From DATAVB01 sp040414495 (GTDB taxonomy: Bacteria; Actinomycetota; Actinomycetes; Mycobacteriales; QHCD01): a stretch of 25,330 nucleotides of DNA. Shown here piece by piece: positions 23,210-25,330 of the stretch. The notes under the pieces are model-generated. The model was not told the origin of the DNA. It was given only the letters and a program-made list of their open reading frames with translations, and made no database searches. Position numbers and translations under genes: made by a program. Within the stretch, counting starts at the first letter, position 1, and each line of letters opens with the position of its first letter. The stretch lies in assembly GCA_040414495.1 (NCBI GenBank), contig JBEDUI010000139.1, positions 1 to 25,330 of the forward strand, written 5' to 3'.

Positions 23210-23953
23210 TCATTGCCCTGGTCCACCACTGTCGCGCATCGTCCCGAGTTGTCTCGCGAGTCCTGGTATCGGCTCAGGCGGGGCGGGGGAGCCTGCGCGC
23301 GGCTGATCGGCCGGTGCCGAGCCGGCGCGGCGGTAGTGCCGCGCGATTACCACGGTCAGCGCGGCCGCCACGCCGGCGGTGACCCACGGCAGCACCTGCG
23401 TCCAGGTGTAGGCCGCACCGAACCCGCTCGAGTGGATCACGTAGGCCAGGACGGCTGCCTCGATCAGGTGGGCGACGGACCATACCGTGGTGACGGCGTA
23501 TTGCGCGTGACGGAAGACCCGATATCGCCACATCGCGCGCCACTGCTCCATACCCGCGCGTGTGCCGTCGGTGGCGTAGCGCTGGCCGAAGTAGAACGCC
23601 AGGGGACGCGGGAACAGCATCGAGCCGGCGAAGATGAGTCCGACCACGCCGGTGCTCATGGAGTCCTTGTATAGCAGGGCATTCGGGTTGTGCCGGCCCA
23701 CGATCGCGATCGCAGCGGACAGCACCGTGAACGCCAGCAGCGCCAGTGAGGCGCCGCTGAGCTCGCGGGCCCGCGCCCACACCGCCATGGCGCCGAGCAC
23801 TGGTCCGATGCTGCCGATGAGGTAGGCGCTCGACTCGCTCGCGCCGGCATGCCGGGCGAGTTGGAACGCCAGGACGGCCAGGCCGGCATCGAGCGCCGTC
23901 ACCGCCACGTTGAACCACAGCCCGGACAGCCGGGACGCGTCGACTGCTGCCAT
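23210..23953 (-). CDS. VC0807-family integral membrane protein
   Basis: A 247-residue membrane protein with about six helices, matching the VC0807-like pattern. A first helix L-W-F-N-V-A-V-T-A-L-D-A-G-L-A-V-L-A-F-Q-L is followed by S-I-G-P-V-L-G-A-M and a T-G-V-V-G-L-I-F-A-G-S-M-L-F-P-R-P-L-A-F-Y-F-G-Q-R segment that is the most conserved part. Then come W-R-Y-R-V-F-R and a T-T-V-W-S-V-A-H-L-I-E-A helix. The family has no proven function. ATG 23953 is taken because it is the last Met before the first helix and because the operator and TetR gene lie right upstream; upstream extension would overlap the TetR gene. It is the likely target of the divergent TetR regulator. Confidence 0.88.
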   Translation of the reverse strand: MAAVDASRLSGLWFNVAVTALDAGLAVLAFQLARHAGASESSAYLIGSIGPVLGAMAVWARARELSGASLALLAFTVLSAAIAIVGRHNPNALLYKDSMSTGVVGLIFAGSMLFPRPLAFYFGQRYATDGTRAGMEQWRAMWRYRVFRHAQYAVTTVWSVAHLIEAAVLAYVIHSSGFGAAYTWTQVLPWVTAGVAAALTVVIARHYRRAGSAPADQPRAGSPAPPEPIPGLARQLGTMRDSGGPGQ

Positions 23954-23964
23954 AACACTGTTAT
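23952..23964. promoter_or_regulatory. Perfect 13-bp palindrome between divergent TetR and membrane-protein genes
   Basis: ATAACA-C-TGTTAT is an exact palindrome lying in the 22-bp gap between the two ATGs and covering the first bases of the membrane-protein start codon. It is the likely TetR operator. TAGGCT (23964-23969), 6 nt before the TetR ATG, and TATAAC on the other strand, 8 nt before the other ATG, could be -10 elements. Neither gene has room for a ribosome-binding site, so both mRNAs are probably leaderless. Confidence 0.75.
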
Positions 23965-23975
23965 AGGCTGTGGTC

Positions 23976-24557
23976 ATGGACGACGTCAATGGCGACGGGC
24001 TGACCCGCCGGCTGATCGATGAGGGGGCGCGGCTGCTCGCCGAGCAAGGGCCAGCCGGGCTGTCGCTACGCAAGCTGGCCGCCGCCGCCGGGACGTCAAC
24101 GATGGCCGTCTACACGCGATTCGGTGACAAGCAGGGACTGCTTGCCGCGATGTACGCCGAGGGCTTCCGCCGCCTCGGCGAGCGGATGCGTACGGCCACC
24201 GCGGTCGCTGCCGATGCCCGCACGCTGGGCCATGCCTACCGGCAGGCGGCGTTGGAAAGCCCGCACCTGTACGCGCTGATGTTCGGACCGCCGCCACCGG
24301 ATCTGGAGCCCAGCGAGGACGCAGAAAAGGCAGCCGCGGCGACGTTCGCCCCGCTGGTCGAAGCCGTACGGGCCACCGTCGAACGAGGTGGGCTGATCGG
24401 CGATCCGCAGGAAATGTCGGTCTACTTCTGGGCGGTCGCACACGGGATGATCAGCCTCGAGTTGTCCGGCCGGCTACCCGCAACGCCGGAGGATGCGGCC
24501 CGCCGTTACGACCAGGCGCTGCGCCGGGCCGCCGCGCCGTTCGAACCGCACAGCTAG
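23976..24557 (+). CDS. TetR-family regulator (WHG / TetR_C_33-type C-terminus)
   Basis: A 193-residue repressor. The DNA-binding part is A-R-L-L-A-E-Q-G-P-A-G-L-S-L-R-K-L-A-A-A-A-G-T-S-T-M-A-V-Y-T-R-F-G-D-K-Q-G-L-L (18-56), where M-A-V-Y-T-R-F-G-D-K is the recognition-helix hallmark. The C-terminal ligand domain has Y-R-Q-A-A-L-E-S-P-H-L-Y-A-L-M-F (~90-105) and W-A-V-A-H-G-M-I-S-L-E-L-S-G (~150-163), matching the WHG-domain subgroup. ATG 23976 is used; a GTG at 23970 in frame is possible. It probably represses itself and the divergent membrane-protein gene through the palindrome between them. Confidence 0.93.
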   Translation: MDDVNGDGLTRRLIDEGARLLAEQGPAGLSLRKLAAAAGTSTMAVYTRFGDKQGLLAAMYAEGFRRLGERMRTATAVAADARTLGHAYRQAALESPHLYALMFGPPPPDLEPSEDAEKAAAATFAPLVEAVRATVERGGLIGDPQEMSVYFWAVAHGMISLELSGRLPATPEDAARRYDQALRRAAAPFEPHS

Positions 24558-24621
24558 CGTTACGGGCTCGATGTCAGCGTGCCTGCCCGTCATGGACGCG
24601 GGTGATGGTCGAACTCGCCGG

Positions 24622-24947
24622 TTAGCACGTGCCGGTCTTGCTCGGGTCGTAGCCGAGTGCAGGGTCCTCGTCGCTGGCACTGACATCGAATCGGGCCGCG
24701 GCGAGGCCCTCGTGGGTGCCTTCGCTGATTAGGTCGGCGAGGAATTCATCAAACGCGCCGAGCAAACTGCGCGGTGCTCCTGGCACTGCTGGCGACAGCG
24801 TTCCGCCAGCATCCCGACTGCTGCAAAGCGGTCGATGAACCCTGTCTCTTTGGCCGCGCCTAACTCACGATCCATTGCCTGCTGAAGATGAGCAACAGTC
24901 CTGGCATCGGCAGCCTCGGCCGCGCGGACTTTGATGCTCTCGCTCAC
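24622..24947 (-). pseudogene. Truncated, frameshifted GNAT-like gene
   Basis: ATG 24947 opens S-E-S-I-K-V-R-A-A-E-A-A-D-A-R-T-V-A-H-L-Q-Q-A-M, which looks like the N-terminal strand and helix of a GNAT acetyltransferase, then E-T-G-F-I-D-R-F-A-A. The frame ends at 24729. A shifted frame gives a plausible continuation, L-L-G-A-F-D-E-F-L-A-D-L-I-S-E-G-T and R-F-D-V-S-A-S-D-E-D, ending at TAA 24624-24622. The acetyl-CoA-binding core of a GNAT is absent from both pieces. I read it as a broken remnant; an unrecognised intact small gene ending at 24729 is the alternative. The flanking 24948-25080 shows nothing. Confidence 0.4.
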
Positions 24948-25080
24948 CGCAACAATCTATCGATCGCTGCGGCGTCTGAGTCTAAGAAAGGCAAACCCGA
25001 TCGAACGGCGCGGTTGATCATTTTGAGTGCAAGATGTTCAGATCCGTTGTTTCACGGTGGGATTGACGGCTGAGCGGGGA

Positions 25081-25330
25081 TCAGCGAGGCTTGAACTCCT
25101 CGGCGGCATCGTGGATTTGGGCTCTGAATCGGTGCCAGAATGCTGAGTCGTCACCCAGCTGATCCTCGGTATTGCCGACCTGTCCGTCGATCAACTCCCG
25201 CACGATGTCAGCGTGCCCAGCGTGCTGCGCTGTCTCGGCCACCATCCTGACCAACAACACACCAAGCGTGGTGTCCGGGTCCGACCACCACGGAACCTGG
25301 GCGGGGCTATCAAGATCAAGCTCAGCGATA
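25081..25330 (-). CDS. DUF664/DinB-superfamily protein, C-terminal part (runs off the window)
   Basis: The minus-strand frame from the window edge to TGA at 25083-25081 gives the last 83 residues of a DinB-like four-helix protein of the DUF664 group. It has P-W-W-S-D-P-D-T-T-L-G-V-L-L-V-R-M-V-A-E-T-A-Q-H-A-G-H-A-D-I near the start, where the two His of Q-H-A-G-H are the characteristic metal ligands, followed by V-R-E-L-I-D-G. These proteins are relatives of mycothiol-dependent enzymes and typical of actinobacteria. The tail F-W-H-R-F-R-A-Q-I-H-D-A-A-E-E-F is normal. The start and N-terminal half lie outside the window. Confidence 0.85.
   Translation of the reverse strand, partial: IAELDLDSPAQVPWWSDPDTTLGVLLVRMVAETAQHAGHADIVRELIDGQVGNTEDQLGDDSAFWHRFRAQIHDAAEEFKPR

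Overview
The window is high-GC DNA from an actinomycete (Actinomycetota); the genus cannot be read from the sequence. Evidence for this is the strongly G/C-ending codons, the many GTG starts and ATGA/GTGA stop-start overlaps, and gene families typical of actinobacteria: MmyB-type XRE regulators, DUF664/DinB proteins, PadR-controlled FtsX exporters and WHG-domain TetR regulators. No rRNA, intact tRNA, CRISPR array, insertion sequence or integrase was found. Several genes are broken and one tRNA is present only as a fragment, so this looks like an accessory region with ongoing gene turnover.

Layout. (1) 1-2270, plus strand: the 3' end of a small GNAT acetyltransferase, a SnoaL-like protein with a TetR-type palindrome upstream, a second GNAT homologous to the first, and an SDR-fold protein without the usual catalytic residues. 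(2) 2332-4319, minus strand: a UbiA-type prenyltransferase, a VOC protein and a frameshifted GrpB gene, probably one operon. (3) 4635-5132: a P-loop nucleotide-kinase-like pseudogene with a clear Walker A motif, one stop codon and several frameshifts. (4) 5191-6048: an XRE/MmyB regulator. (5) 6481-10373: a PadR regulator, an ABC ATPase, an FtsX permease and a VOC protein in one overlapping operon, behind a striking double-palindrome operator. (6) 10629-14571: a kinase-like protein with a composition break inside the gene, an EthD protein, a second phosphotransferase and a cytosolic serine beta-lactamase-like hydrolase. (7) 14723-14950: a small unrecognised gene. (8) 15423-21416: a complete five-gene Opp/Dpp-type peptide importer (lipoprotein, two permeases, two ATPases). 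(9) 21760-22668: a membrane-anchored protein with Lipoprotein_15 repeats, followed upstream by a tRNA-Arg(CCT) 3' fragment. (10) 23210-24557: a VC0807-like membrane protein divergent from a TetR regulator, with a perfect 13-bp palindrome in the 22-bp gap. (11) 24622-25330: a broken GNAT-like gene and the 3' part of a DUF664/DinB gene.

Functional units. The PadR-ABC-FtsX operon is best read as an autoregulated exporter. The Opp operon is a peptide or similar solute importer; its OppF has about 90 extra residues between its third and fourth conserved C-terminal cysteines. The TetR/VC0807 pair is a self-contained regulator and target. I found no single convincing new defence or biosynthetic system. 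The observations most worth checking are the catalytically stripped SDR, the PadR operator with mirrored leaders, the OppF insertion and the tRNA scar.
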